Shown one piece after another: positions 1 through 11,600 of a stretch of 64,000 bases of DNA (its first letter is position 1; each line of letters starts with the position of its first letter). Location: the NCBI GenBank assembly GCA_026874595.1, contig CM049309.1, positions 678,501-742,500 of the forward strand, read 5' to 3'. The notes below the pieces were generated by a model. That model was not told the DNA's origin and searched no databases. It was given only the letters and a program-made list of their open reading frames with translations. Source of the stretch: Sipunculus nudus (Eukaryota; Annelida; Sipuncula; Golfingiida; Sipunculidae). A program made the translations under genes and the position numbers.

Positions 1-194
1 CAGAGAGCCTTTCTCCTCTCTCTCTCTTTCCCTTTCTCTCTTTCTCTGGCAGTCTAGCTCTCCTCTCTCTCTTTCTCTCTCTCACCCCTATGCCTCCCTT
101 CCTCCCTCCACCCCATTCTGTTGACAGGTACTATAAACCTGATTTATTTGATATATATGTTGATGCAATTAAGAAATGTGAATCAACTGAAATA

Positions 195-255
<61 letters not shown>

Positions 256-1600
256 CTCTAAATGTATAGTTAAATTTTCAAACCTGGAAAAAAAAATGGA
301 GTTATAAAAAAGGAATTTATGTAAAAATTGTTCATAATTTCCTGGCTCAGAAGAAACGGAATAAAAATGATTTGCTTTGTTTCTCTAGCTTTCTGCCTGT
401 TTTAAATATTTAATAATTATGAATAATTTTTTATTTTCCTGTAAGCACTGACTAATTAAATTTCATATCCTGTACGTATATGCCAGGGTATTTCAACTCC
501 CACAATCCCCTTCCCCCACCCCACTAAGTCTTTGCTCCTTGGCACTGAGAACAATAGTTCTATGGCTATAGAATAAAATTTAATAATTTGAAGAAAATAT
601 ATCCAGAGAGATAGAGGCATTGTAACTCCCATCCTACCCCCCCCCCCCCACCCCCCATCAAGTCCTTCCGCCTGTGGAGTGGGGACTTTATAGCAACTGT
701 ATACATATCATAAAATAGAAAAAAAGTTTATTAAAAAAAATTGGATCTCATTAGACAAATGTGTAAAATGTTGAACTGTCAACAGCCTGTCAGAAAGATA
801 TCCAATGGAAACCCATGGTCAGATCTTAAAATATTATTTGCAACAATTTCTTTAATCATATCAACCAACCATGGCCTAGGTCACCTTTTTCTCTCAGACT
901 TTATCTACATTTCATAATGTTTTAGATTTTAACCTTCCAGGTGTTTAAGTACTGTTGAATGCTCCGTCCCTTTCTCTCCATCTCCTTTTCTCTCTACAAC
1001 CAACCCTCCTTGCTGCCCACACTGTTTCCTTCTCCGAACCCCATCCCAATGTCAGCCTCAGTAAACGAGAACAAGATGAATCAGATATATTCATATTTTT
1101 ATATATTGTATAACTGTTTGTTACCTATGTACATGTCAGAAATTATGTCAATATTGTGTAATATGTAGACGTGGCGGGCATCAATATAATGTACCTTGTC
1201 AAGACCTAAGAGATATCATGTCATACAGTCACAATTTATAAATCCCCTCTTCAGCATAGTTAATCATAAGATTATATCTGTCAAATTGAAATCTTGCGGA
1301 CTTCCATACACTATAGATCCTTCAACAAATAGCCTTATCATCATTCTACCACTGCTTAGTGTACTGTCATTGCATTCATATTTGCTCAAATATATCCCTA
1401 TTTTCAACAGCTCTCAAATAAATGAAAAATAAACCACTATATTTACTCCATAGTAATCCATCAGTCAGGTTATTTCATACATCATTTTCTTACATATTAC
1501 ATTATATTCCTTTATTATAGCCTAACATGTCCATGATATTCATAAGGTTTGTTGACTAATTATGGTATCACAATGGTGATACATTTAAAGTCCAATCATG
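1..1600. other. Non-coding, simple-repeat-rich left edge
   Basis: No supportable gene. A CT-rich microsatellite covers about 1-113 and is cut by the window edge. An (AT)n run covers about 199-251, and C-rich stretches sit near 505-525 and 636-655. The short open frames at 959-1168 and 1196-1432 have no recognisable domain or splice context and look like chance frames. Confidence 0.6.
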
Positions 1601-1604
1601 ATCA

Positions 1605-2690
1605 GCTGAGCGCCGTGACCCATGGGTCCCTTGTTTTTGTAAGTAAACAGGATGCTCTCATTTACTTAACCTTTGCTGACAGTCCGCATATCTCCGTATA
1701 GTCTTGTCAATCATAGTAAATGATACAATCAATGCATGATACCACGCAAGGAAATATTTCTATATTGAGTTAAGAATTGTTGTAAAATGATATTGTAAGT
1801 GATAATGTTTAATGAAAGTGCATATATTGTTGCTGATGTCCAGCAGTACAAATGTTTTTTTTTTTTTTGCTTCCACTGCGCACCTATCCCGTTGGCTACG
1901 GTTCACCACAATGTTAAGGTCTTTGAAGGACTCAGAAGGACGTGGCCTTTCCCCATAGTACACAGTAGGACAACGTGTATTAACGTGGGAGGTCGTAAGT
2001 TGTCAACGTTCTCTCTCTTTGGAATGTTCAAAACGAACGGGACAGAACGGAGCACCTGACATTGAGATATACACTCCTGGCAGCGGGGTCACGGGAAATC
2101 CTCTTGTTAACACAGAACGTGGCCTATTGCCGTAGGCACACGTGGCTGAACGTGGTTACCATGACGCTGCCGTGCCACTGCCGTAGGTGAATGTTAATAA
2201 CCGTGGCAGTACCGTGGCGAGAATTTGGCGAGAACTTGATTGCACGTGGAAAAAGGGGTCTGTCTATAGTAAACAAAGTTTGTTCGTGAGAGAAAGTGGC
2301 AATAACCGTAGGAATACCGTAGGAGTACCGTAGATGAAAGTGAAATACCGTGAGAAGACCGCCCCCCAGAATGTCACGAAAAAGCGATTATCAGTTTCAC
2401 AACCATTCACGGCAATGACCCCTTGGTCACCATGGCGGAACCGTGAGACGCTGTAGAAGACCGTGCTGAGTGAGACCTAGGCTTTACTTTTTATTCTCAA
2501 TAAGATAAGGGGACATGAATATCAGTCATTTCAAAGTATTGTTTCACTAATTATATATTCTGCCTTAGACTATAAAGTTATGTGTTTTATATCTCTTTCC
2601 CTCCTGCAAATTTTCAACAAAATTGAACATAAAGTTTTGTATGTCATGCAGGTCATCTGAGCGTCATGACCCATTGGTCACTTGTTTGCA
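1605..2690. repeat. CCGTRG / ACGTGG motif cluster between two direct copies of a dispersed-element end
   Basis: Between about 1890 and 2470 the motifs CCGTAGG, CCGTGGC, ACGTGG and ACCGTG recur many times without fixed spacing, for example 'accgtaggaataccgtagg' near 2300. The block is bounded by two same-orientation copies of the motif GCGYCRTGACCCATKGGTC (about 1610 and 2662). A motif of that kind also begins the element at 5545 in inverted orientation. No coding frame explains the base bias. It may be a decayed tandem repeat or the body of an unnamed dispersed element. Confidence 0.45.
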
Positions 2691-2699
2691 TAACTGCTT

Positions 2700-5180
2700 T
2701 ACAGAAGAATTATAGACGGGTGGTTCATTCAGTTATGACTGCTGTCTCATTTTTATTAGCAGGGTTGATATGAGGAGGGGAACATAAAGCCCTCAGGGCT
2801 GTATTCAATGGGATATGGATTAAAAAAAATATATAGATACAGCTCTAAAGGGAACGGCATCCTATCTACCTCAGACAATACAGTTGTAACAGTGCCTGAT
2901 TCAAATATATCCCGGTCATCTTAACTAATTTGACAAAAAACGGCGAAACAAGATCTTCAAATTGTCACCAACAGCCGTGAAATTTTACTTCCGGTTCATA
3001 TTAATCGATCAAGTAGATAAAAGATCTAATATCATATACTAATTTTTATCTTAATAAATCACATCAGGTATATATATATACATATTTATATACACAAAAT
3101 ATAGAACCAAAAGACGCGGCAGGTACACAAAATATACAACCAAAACACGGACATACACGCTTACTTATGCATTCGGCAGTTACACAAAATACACAAACAA
3201 AACACAGATATACAGACTCACTTATGCACACTACAGGTATACAAGATTCATGGCCAAAAAATATAAACGACCGGTTTAGCATACTATAGGTATATATAAG
3301 ATATAAATCTAACAAGCCCGTCGAGACGACATTTTATTTCATCAAGGTTCACCGGGAATATACGTACAGTGTACAAATACATTAACATCACATGCAGCTT
3401 TCATGGTCAAATCATTCTTATTCATTAAACAATAACTCTTACTGTCAAAATATAACATAAACTCTATATAGGTTCTGCAGGCCAGGAATACTTGCACCGA
3501 GTGGTTATAGAAACATTATCCTTCAGGCCTTTGAGGCTTTCATAAAAGTTTATCCATGGTTCCAAGCGAAATCATTAGTTAAATCAATAAATACAAAGTG
3601 TAAAGGAATGGTCCGTATATATTTGACTGGTCCTAAGCAAATCTTGCCACCTTCATAGCATGTACCGACCCCATGATTCGTTAGTAACTTTATGGTCTGC
3701 CAGTTATCATGACCACAAGGTTCACGTCAAGCTTGCACACGGGATATATCCCATCATCCAATGTTGCACTAGACGGTGCCAACTTGCACTAGACCAGTAC
3801 CAATTTTCACCAGACCAGTACCAATTTACTCTAGGCTGGTACAAATTGATGTCCTTATCAAGTCATATACACTGGCAAATAACCATATGTAACATTATTA
3901 GCGGTTGCAGCTCTTTGCCTTCCTATCCTAAAGAATACATGTGGTTCCCCTCTTACGTAAAATCATACCCCCAATTTGCTTTGTTGTCGTTGATTTGTTT
4001 CGATTTGGACAGAAACAGCACTGACAATTTGCTAGAGGAAATGAAAAGGTTTAATAAGTATATAAGCTAGCATGAGAAAAAGAACCACTCCGAAAATACA
4101 CAAGTTGCAACTGACAATAATTTTAATAGTAATTATAATTTTATAATTTTGTTCACCAGTCTGAAGGATGGGCTAATATAACCGGGGCCGGTATACCAAT
4201 AGAGCAAAATCTGATAAACATGCGTATATTCAATTTATTGTTTTACTTGAATTGTAACCAATTATGATTTTTTTTAATCTGGTTAGTTGAAAAAAGAAGT
4301 TCAGGCTGTACCACAATGGCTTGTCTGAGGGTTTGTTTGGTGTAGAAATGACTATGGAGCAATGGGTTGCCATTGACCACGATACTGACGGTGTAGGGAC
4401 TTCTTTTCTGCCATTTTACTGTTTTGTATTTGATATAAGAATGTTTATGACCAGCTCCAGGTGGGACATTGAACATGTCTGGACCATAACTAATGGAAGT
4501 AAATTGGCAGACATATAGATATGAGATCTATGGTTTAATGTGACACAATTGTCATAAAAATTGCATAATCGTCGATTATAATTTTACTAACACCACGGGC
4601 TCGTACACAGATTTATTTGATGGTACATTCCATATACATGGGGTTTGGCAGCGTGTAAGCTTAGGAGCCTCTGAGATCTGAAATCTACCATATCTTGACG
4701 TCCCTGATACCAATTTGCATTTGGGTTTGTGCACTATGCCCTCAAAATAAGGACATTCTCCGACAATTTCACAGTTTTATAATCGGAACAAAGGAGTTAA
4801 ATCATATTTTACGCTGATTCGTTAACATAGTATATTTACACACAACTATACCCGCCTTTTATTTGCAGAGAGAAATGTTTTAGCATACACGTTTATATAT
4901 GCAGTAAATAATTCTCGCCAAGTTTGTTTTATATATCAAGTAGGATTGTAACATCAGTTTCTATAGATACATATATTATCATGACAAATAATACATAACA
5001 TATTCATTCTTCATCCTCATGAACTCTTCCATATTTGTTAACATATTTGACTACATTTCAACCAATATGTATCAGGCGATAAAAAAGTGTCCATGAAAAT
5101 TTTATATTTTGATCCTCTGAATCTGGAAGGTTCACACGTATAACAAAACTGATAGAATCCATCATCCTAGCTGAACATGC
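2700..5180. other. Non-coding stretch with minor repeats
   Basis: No gene can be supported. Three diverged copies of a ~60-bp unit containing 'acacaaaatatacaaccaaa' lie at about 3115-3260. A short repeat based on 'accagtaccaatt' lies near 3775-3850. Two opposite open frames of 65-77 codons overlap around 4243-4518, but neither has splice sites or a recognisable domain. Confidence 0.5.
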
Positions 5181-5183
5181 ACG

Positions 5184-5352
5184 GTATATGCTGGAGCTAA
5201 AACGTGACTTGATATGCAAGGTATATGCTGGAGCTAAAACCTAACTCAATATGCAACGTATATGCTGGAGCTAAAACGTAATTCATTATGCAAGGTATAT
5301 GCTTGAGCTAAAACGTAACTCAGTATGCAAGGTATATGCTGGAGCTAAAACT
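5184..5352 (+). repeat. 37-bp tandem repeat, about 4.5 copies
   Basis: The unit starts 'gtatatgctggagctaaaac' and recurs at 5184, 5221 and 5258, a 37-base period, with further copies to about 5352. Copies differ by a few substitutions. Confidence 0.85.
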
Positions 5353-5544
5353 TAACCCCCCGTTCCACTGTACCCCTTCTCAACATTCCTTTGGTAAAAC
5401 GTTCAATATGAAATTAGAGGTGGACTAACTTCTGTCCCTAAGGCAGATGTAGAAAAAGTAATTCTATTGGCTGAGAATTAAAGCATTATGCATATCCAGT
5501 TTCTGTTTCTGCATGTAGCGTCATTTAAGGCTGGTATATTCTTT

Positions 5545-7790
5545 AAACAAGTGACCCATGGGTCATGACGCTCAGCTGACTGGGAAGAGATTTTATCATC
5601 TGAATGGTAGTATATACCCATTCAACTGAAGCATCAAACAGATTAACCAACAGGCCAAGATTGTGTCTGTATTTATATATCTCAAAAATAGAGAAAAATT
5701 GCGTAAACTTAAAAAAAATACAGGTGGCTCAACCAGTCTGCAGAAACTAATAAAAACACTTAATGGTCAATATCCATGCAAAGAATCATGGTGATCTCTG
5801 CGTTAGTTGTTCAGATACTTCAGCTTTTGTATCAAATTGTCCATTTTCTGAGAGATACTTCGGAGTCCTATGGCTTGAAGGATATGGGTAACAGAGACCT
5901 AATTTCAGGTTTCCACAGACACTTTTCATGGGCCCCCTTGCATTACAAGAATGAAGAATCTAGGTCCAGTTGTTACGATTTGTACCCTGTTGACAGATAA
6001 CAACATCTTTAAAAATCTCAAAAAAAAAGAGAAAAAAATCGTAAATATGAAAAAAATAGAGGTGGCGCACACAGTCTGCAGAAACTGATGGAACACCTCA
6101 TGATCAATATGTATGCCAAAAATCATGAACATCAGTGTTGTAGTTATTGAGATACAGCAGTTTTTGTATCAAATTTTTCATTATTCTAGGGGGTATTTTG
6201 GAGCCATACAGCTTAAAGGATATGAGTAACAGAGACCTAATTTCAGATTTTCATGGAGACTTTTTCATGGGTCTCCCTGTGTGTCAAGGATGAAGATTCT
6301 TGGTCCAGTTGTTATGATTTGTGCCCTGTTAACAGATGTTCATATCTTTAAAGGTCTCAAAAATTGAGAAAAAAAAATCGTTAAAACACCCGAACAAATA
6401 CAGATGGTGCCACCAGTCTGCAGAAACTGATGAAACACTCAATGATTAATATCCATGCAAACAATTATGGTGATCTCTGAATTAGTTGTTCAGATACTTT
6501 TGAATCAAATTTTCTATTATCCTGAGCTGTATTTTGGAGTGCCATAGCTCAAAGGATAAGGGTAACAGAGACCTAATTTCAGGTTTCCAAGGAGACTTTT
6601 CATGGGTCTCCCTGTGTGTCAAGAATGAAGATTCTAGGTCCAGTCGTTACGATTTGTACCCTGTTGACAGATAACTACATCCTTAAAGGTCTCAAAAATA
6701 GAGAAAAAAAATGGTAAAAATTTGTAAAATACAGGTGGCGCAACCAGTCTGCAGAAACTGATGGAACGCCTATGATCAATATGTATGCCAAAAATCATGA
6801 CAATCAGTGTTGTAGTTATTGAGATGTTGCAGTTTTTTTTATCAAATTTTCCATTATTCTGGGGGGGGGGGGGGGTAATTGGGAACCCCAGAGCTCAAAG
6901 GATATGGATAACAGAGACCTTATTTCTGGTTTCCATGGAGACTTTTCATAGGTCTCAGACTGTGTCAAGAATGGAGATACTCGGTCCAGTCTTTACGATA
7001 TGTGCTCTGTTAACGGATGTTCATATTTTTAAAGGTCTCAAAAATTGAGAAAAAAATTCGTAAAAAAATCGAAAAATACCACCAGTCTGCAGAAACTGAT
7101 GAAACATCTCATGATCAATATGTATGCCAAAAATCATGACAATCAGTGTTGTAGTTATTGAGATGTTGCAGTTTTTTTTATCAAATTTTCCATTATTCTG
7201 GGGGGGGGGGGGGGTAATTGGGAACCCCAGAGCATAAAGGATATGGGTAACAGAGACCTAATTTCTTGTTTCCATGGAGACTTTTCATAGGTCTCTCAGT
7301 GTGTCAAGAATGAAGATTCTAGGTCCAGTCTTAACGATTTGTGCCCTGTCAACAGATGTTCACATTTTTAAAGGTTTAAAAATAGAGAAAAAATTCGTAA
7401 AAAATAAAAAAAATACAAGTGGCGCCACCAGTCTGCAGGAACTGATGGAACATTTCATGATCAATATGTATGCCAAAAATCATGACCATCAGTGATGTAG
7501 TTAATGAGATTTTGAAGTTTTTGTATGAAATTTTTGACTATTCTGGGAGGGTACTTTGGGGCCCCATAGCTTGAAGGATATAGGTAACAGAGACCTAATT
7601 TCTGGTTTCCAAGGAGATTTTTCATGGACCTCTCAGAATGTCAAGTTACAAGTTTCTAGGTCCAGCGGTTATGATTTGTGCCAGGTTAACGGACGGACGG
7701 ACGGACGGACGGACGGACAGACAGACAGACGGACAGACGGACAAAGGGTGACCGCTATAGCTCAGATGACTTGCAGTCAGCTGAGCTAAA
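5545..7790. mobile_element. Pearl/HINE-like non-autonomous element with six tandem cores and an ACGG microsatellite
   Basis: A left end with 'gctcagctgactg' (5570-5582) is matched in inverted orientation by 'cagtcagctgagc' (7774-7786). Between them lie about six tandem cores of 330-350 bp, starting near 5723, 6059, 6403, 6733, 7077 and 7428. Each has the elements '(r)ggtggcgc..cc', 'ccagtctgcagaaactgat', 'taacagagacctaattt' and 'ggtccag..gttacgattt'. A (GGAC)n tract at about 7690-7740 precedes the right end. Tandem core plus ACGG-type microsatellite is the described architecture of bivalve pearl elements and Helitron-associated elements. There is no transposase frame, so the element is non-autonomous. 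Homogeneous G runs occur in the cores at 6861 and 7201. Confidence 0.7.
7690..7742 (+). repeat. (GGAC)n microsatellite
   Basis: An uninterrupted GGAC tetranucleotide run shifts to (AGAC)n/(GGAC)n. It sits at the right end of the pearl-like element. Confidence 0.9.
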
Positions 7791-8090
7791 AATCAATTCA
7801 TTTTGTGTGTATTGATTCTGTTTTCCCAACGAAATTAATTCGAATATCGTAATAAAGCAGGTGGGCACCGAAGGCACATCAATGTCAATAAAGATTTCTA
7901 CAGTTTATTCTACACAAGGCTGCAACTTTAAATTTGGCAGTTATATTTAACAAAACGGCACTAAACATGTAAGATTTGATGAAGGAACGGTGGGGAAGCC
8001 TATAAAAAATTTGAAACAAACCAAGAGATACCTCTTAAACTATTTGGGAATGCAATAACGCGTCAATCTGAGAAAACAAGCTAATGTTAC

Positions 8091-8096
8091 TTTATT
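8091..8096 (-). promoter_or_regulatory. Candidate polyadenylation signal of TGF-beta ligand gene A
   Basis: TTTATT on the plus strand reads AATAAA on the minus strand, about 266 bases past the gene A stop codon. Position and sequence fit, but in AT-rich DNA the hexamer is common, so this is only a candidate. Confidence 0.3.
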
Positions 8097-8361
8097 TCCA
8101 TTCCGCTCATCACGGTCACATGTTATTGGTTACATGCAAAATAATGAATCTGGAGACCACTTGTTGGTAACTGGTCGCAATGAATATTCTAGAAATCTTA
8201 CTATCAAAGAGCCATTGACAACCTTTGTGAAGAAGAACGGCACTTAGCAAGACTATATGTATTTGCACTCCCTGACACTGCAGGTACAATTAAGGTCTGT
8301 TTTCTGTCGGGTCAAGACTTCGTATGGGGACAGCTACCTTCATAACAGCGAGCAGGTTTCC

Positions 8362-8540
8362 TCAAGCACAACCACACTTCTCAACTATCATACCCTGAAG
8401 ATGTACGACTTTGTAAGAGCCGCCCTTGTGGTACAGCATGGACATGGAGCCTAGGGACTTGGGAGCGCAGCAGGGTGAGACACTGGGATTGTCCAGCAGT
8501 TGGAGGACCGTGGTGTGGTTGTAAGTAGGATTGACCAGAC
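8362..8540 (-). CDS. TGF-beta ligand A, exon 3 (C-terminal half of cystine knot)
   Basis: A 'ttaccacag' acceptor gives G|GT and encodes LVNPTYNHTTVLQLL, SPCCAPKSLGSMSMLYH and MIVEKCGCA, then TGA (8362-8364). The ending and the PCCAP..L..MS.LY motif identify the second finger of a TGF-beta ligand. It is 179 bp, the same as the paralogous exon at 25117-25295. An adjacent (AT)n tract at about 8592-8632 lies in the intron. Confidence 0.92.
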
Positions 8541-8589
8541 CTGTGGTAATAAAATATATACATGTTAAAAGTTTCAAAATCAAAGTGCT

Positions 8590-8634
<45 letters not shown>

Positions 8635-11600
8635 TAATGTATGTGTAATATGACCCTTTAACTGCGTGTCCAATTGACAACTGAAGAACGCACGATATCA
8701 CAAGACACGCTCTATTACTTAAATACATGGCCAGTAATAATAAATATAAATAAATATAAATGTATTTATTGGCATCTGTCATACCTTAGAAGACTATCAA
8801 GGTTTCACTTCTGTATGTTATGAATGCAAATGTATTTACTATCATTAATATACACACATATATGAGATGCCAATATCTTAAATGCAGAAACTTTAATATC
8901 ATTGAAATGATATGGCAGCAGTACCAGGACATTTCGGGACTATGTGATGAGATAAAAGCATACACATCTCTGCGTGGCCTTATTTTAAATTACTTCAAAT
9001 CTAGTTTAGAAATCAGAATTAATAAGGCCGTGTGCTACTTCAATTTGTCAACTATGATTAGAGAACAAAAAAGGAAACCGTCGTTCAAATTAATGTCGGC
9101 CAAACCTCCATGTACAAGTTTATAACAAAAATGAAAGAAGGAATCAAATATAAAACTAAATAAAAAATTTATCTAAAGTAAACTGCTAAATTTAAAAAAG
9201 AAACAAAGGGGTCCATTAATGTGGACGGAAGGAGTGCTATGGACTTCGTCAAAGCCTTCTCCTTTTGAGTGCAGTAGAAGCATATATAGGGCGACGTGGC
9301 TGTGCTTGTGCCTAAATAATTTTAGTACATAATAATAAAGTACATACAAATAATATAGTATATTAGTGTTCTGTTCACTCTGGCACTCAGAATGCATGCT
9401 CCATGATTGTCACTGGGCGAAATCAACATTTCTAGGCGCCCAGTTGATCACAATTGATGATAAATTCTCATTGAAATTTGGCGATTACTCTCTGAAACTT
9501 ATCACACAGTTTAGCACTAACGACACCAATGTACTAAAGACTGGGTTTGAGATACCAAGAACATTTATATTTTACAATTTTTGGATTCTTTGGTCTTGTA
9601 GCCAGATGACTAGATGTATCACGACTTTTCATTAAAACTTTCATAGCTTTTTTTCAGAATATACATGGCATCAGAGAGAGCAGGTTTTGTATGTACGTTT
9701 GTGGATATAATGTCAGAATATACTTAATCTTTTGAGATATTTATTACATTCCTTTTTTGATAACAGTTTGCCAGTGCGTTTTTTTTTCATTCTACAGTTT
9801 ACTTACTGCTTGGAACGATCATGTCAATTTTCCAGATTTCAATGGGCGTCCATTTTTAGCATAGTAACGCAGTCAAACAATATTATATTATCTGCTCTGG
9901 CACAACCACTTGATCATGATGCGCCATGACCAGTGATAATACTAACTGGAGAGAAAGCTGCTTGGTCTACATAATAGTCACAGTAGGCTATAACTGTAGT
10001 GACTGATATATAAGGCCTTTTCTCCTTTCAGAAATTCCCATTTCAGTGCTGCTTGAACTATAGGTTCTTCTGATAATATATTTATGGTGTTGATGTTACT
10101 TTAAAAGAAAAGACATAAAGGCATGAGCAGTGCTTAGTTATAAGCTACGTTATAGAAATGGAAACGTGCATTTATTGATCAAGACTGTGAATTCTTACAT
10201 CTTCGTTCACCGCTAAAAATACAGTCTTCATGGCTTTAGGGTGTTTATAGTATTTTGTTAATAAATGTGTATAGGTAACGAAATAGTTCATCCCATTCGT
10301 GACCGAACACATTTATTAACAAAGTACAATATACAGTATGACCATATCACTTGGAAATTTAAGTTCCATATATTACAGAGGATGTAATAGAACTAATTGA
10401 TTTTTATTGCCTTGTATATTTTAACGAGCAGTTGACCCCTATTTGTGCAGATTTAAATGGTAAATGTGCAGATGTTATTCTGGATTTGTGTAGTTCAAAC
10501 GTTAAATGTTCTGTTCAAGTCACGAAAATAAAAACTTTTAAGCCACGCGTAATTTATTGTTTTTTTCTGTACCAATCCAAATCCCTTGGTCTTAACCGTT
10601 TTACAGTTGACCTAATAAAACATAATTTTAATGCTGACTGGGGAATCGTATATACATGTTGTGCAGTTTATAATTTCCTAAGAAAATATCCTTGTGAGTG
10701 CCCTATTACCTAAATGTTATAAAACTCTGATCAAATATTGGTTTACCTCTGCAGGATCCACGGCAGTAGTAGCCTTTGTAATCGAGAGGAGCCGCCACCC
10801 AGGTCCATCCGATTTCAGCAAACGAAAAGCGGAGTTTGTCTCGGCAGCAGACTTTGGTATTGGAGCCACAGTCCAGATCAACGAAACGTTTGTGTCGCTT
10901 GACTGGACGGCCCATGTGTAGAACCAGGAACGGAGCAAATGATCCACCAATGGCGATTGGTGCAGAACCGTTGCATGTTGTGCAAGTTACTCTCAGTCCA
11001 TGTTTTTTATGTGAGCTTTTCATCCAGTGTTTCACCATGTGATGTAGTGGCACCTGTACCCATCCGGCGCGCGCAGTTGCCCTGACTTCCGGTTCCCTTT
11101 GTGATGGGCACCTGGTTCTTGGTCCGTTGTTTGTGCATGAGAGGGTAGTGAACGTCCACTTCGTATAATAATCATTTAAAATATATATCCAAAGGACAGC
11201 CGAACTTATAGAAACATTTTCTTCGACTGAGCTCATATTAAAACGAAGGCACTCGCTGGCTGGTGTAGAAGTACATGATCGATCTGTAGAAAAAAAAAAA
11301 ACACGTTCATTTGGAATGTTTATAAATATGGTACTTTTTGGTCTTCTGGTTAGTATATGTATATTCATATTTAAGCCAAAAATATTACAGATATACAGAT
11401 CTATTAACCAATGTCAGACGCTCATAGACCGCAGTACCAGGGGAACACAAAAGCCCTCTGCGTGCACTGTGTCTCCAGGTAACAGGACATCTACCCCCAT
11501 ATATTATAACCCCCTCCCCACGACAATTATCCCTCGACATTTACCCTCCGGACAATTACTCCGCAGAAAACTACCCCCAGGACGACTAACCCCCGAGACA

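Noticed and set aside
3660-4070. 136-codon plus frame
   Set aside because: Overlaps a short degenerate repeat, has no domain and no splice-site support; likely chance.
4243-4518. Overlapping 77- and 65-codon frames on opposite strands
   Set aside because: No family recognised, no splice context; a remnant of something older is possible but cannot be supported.
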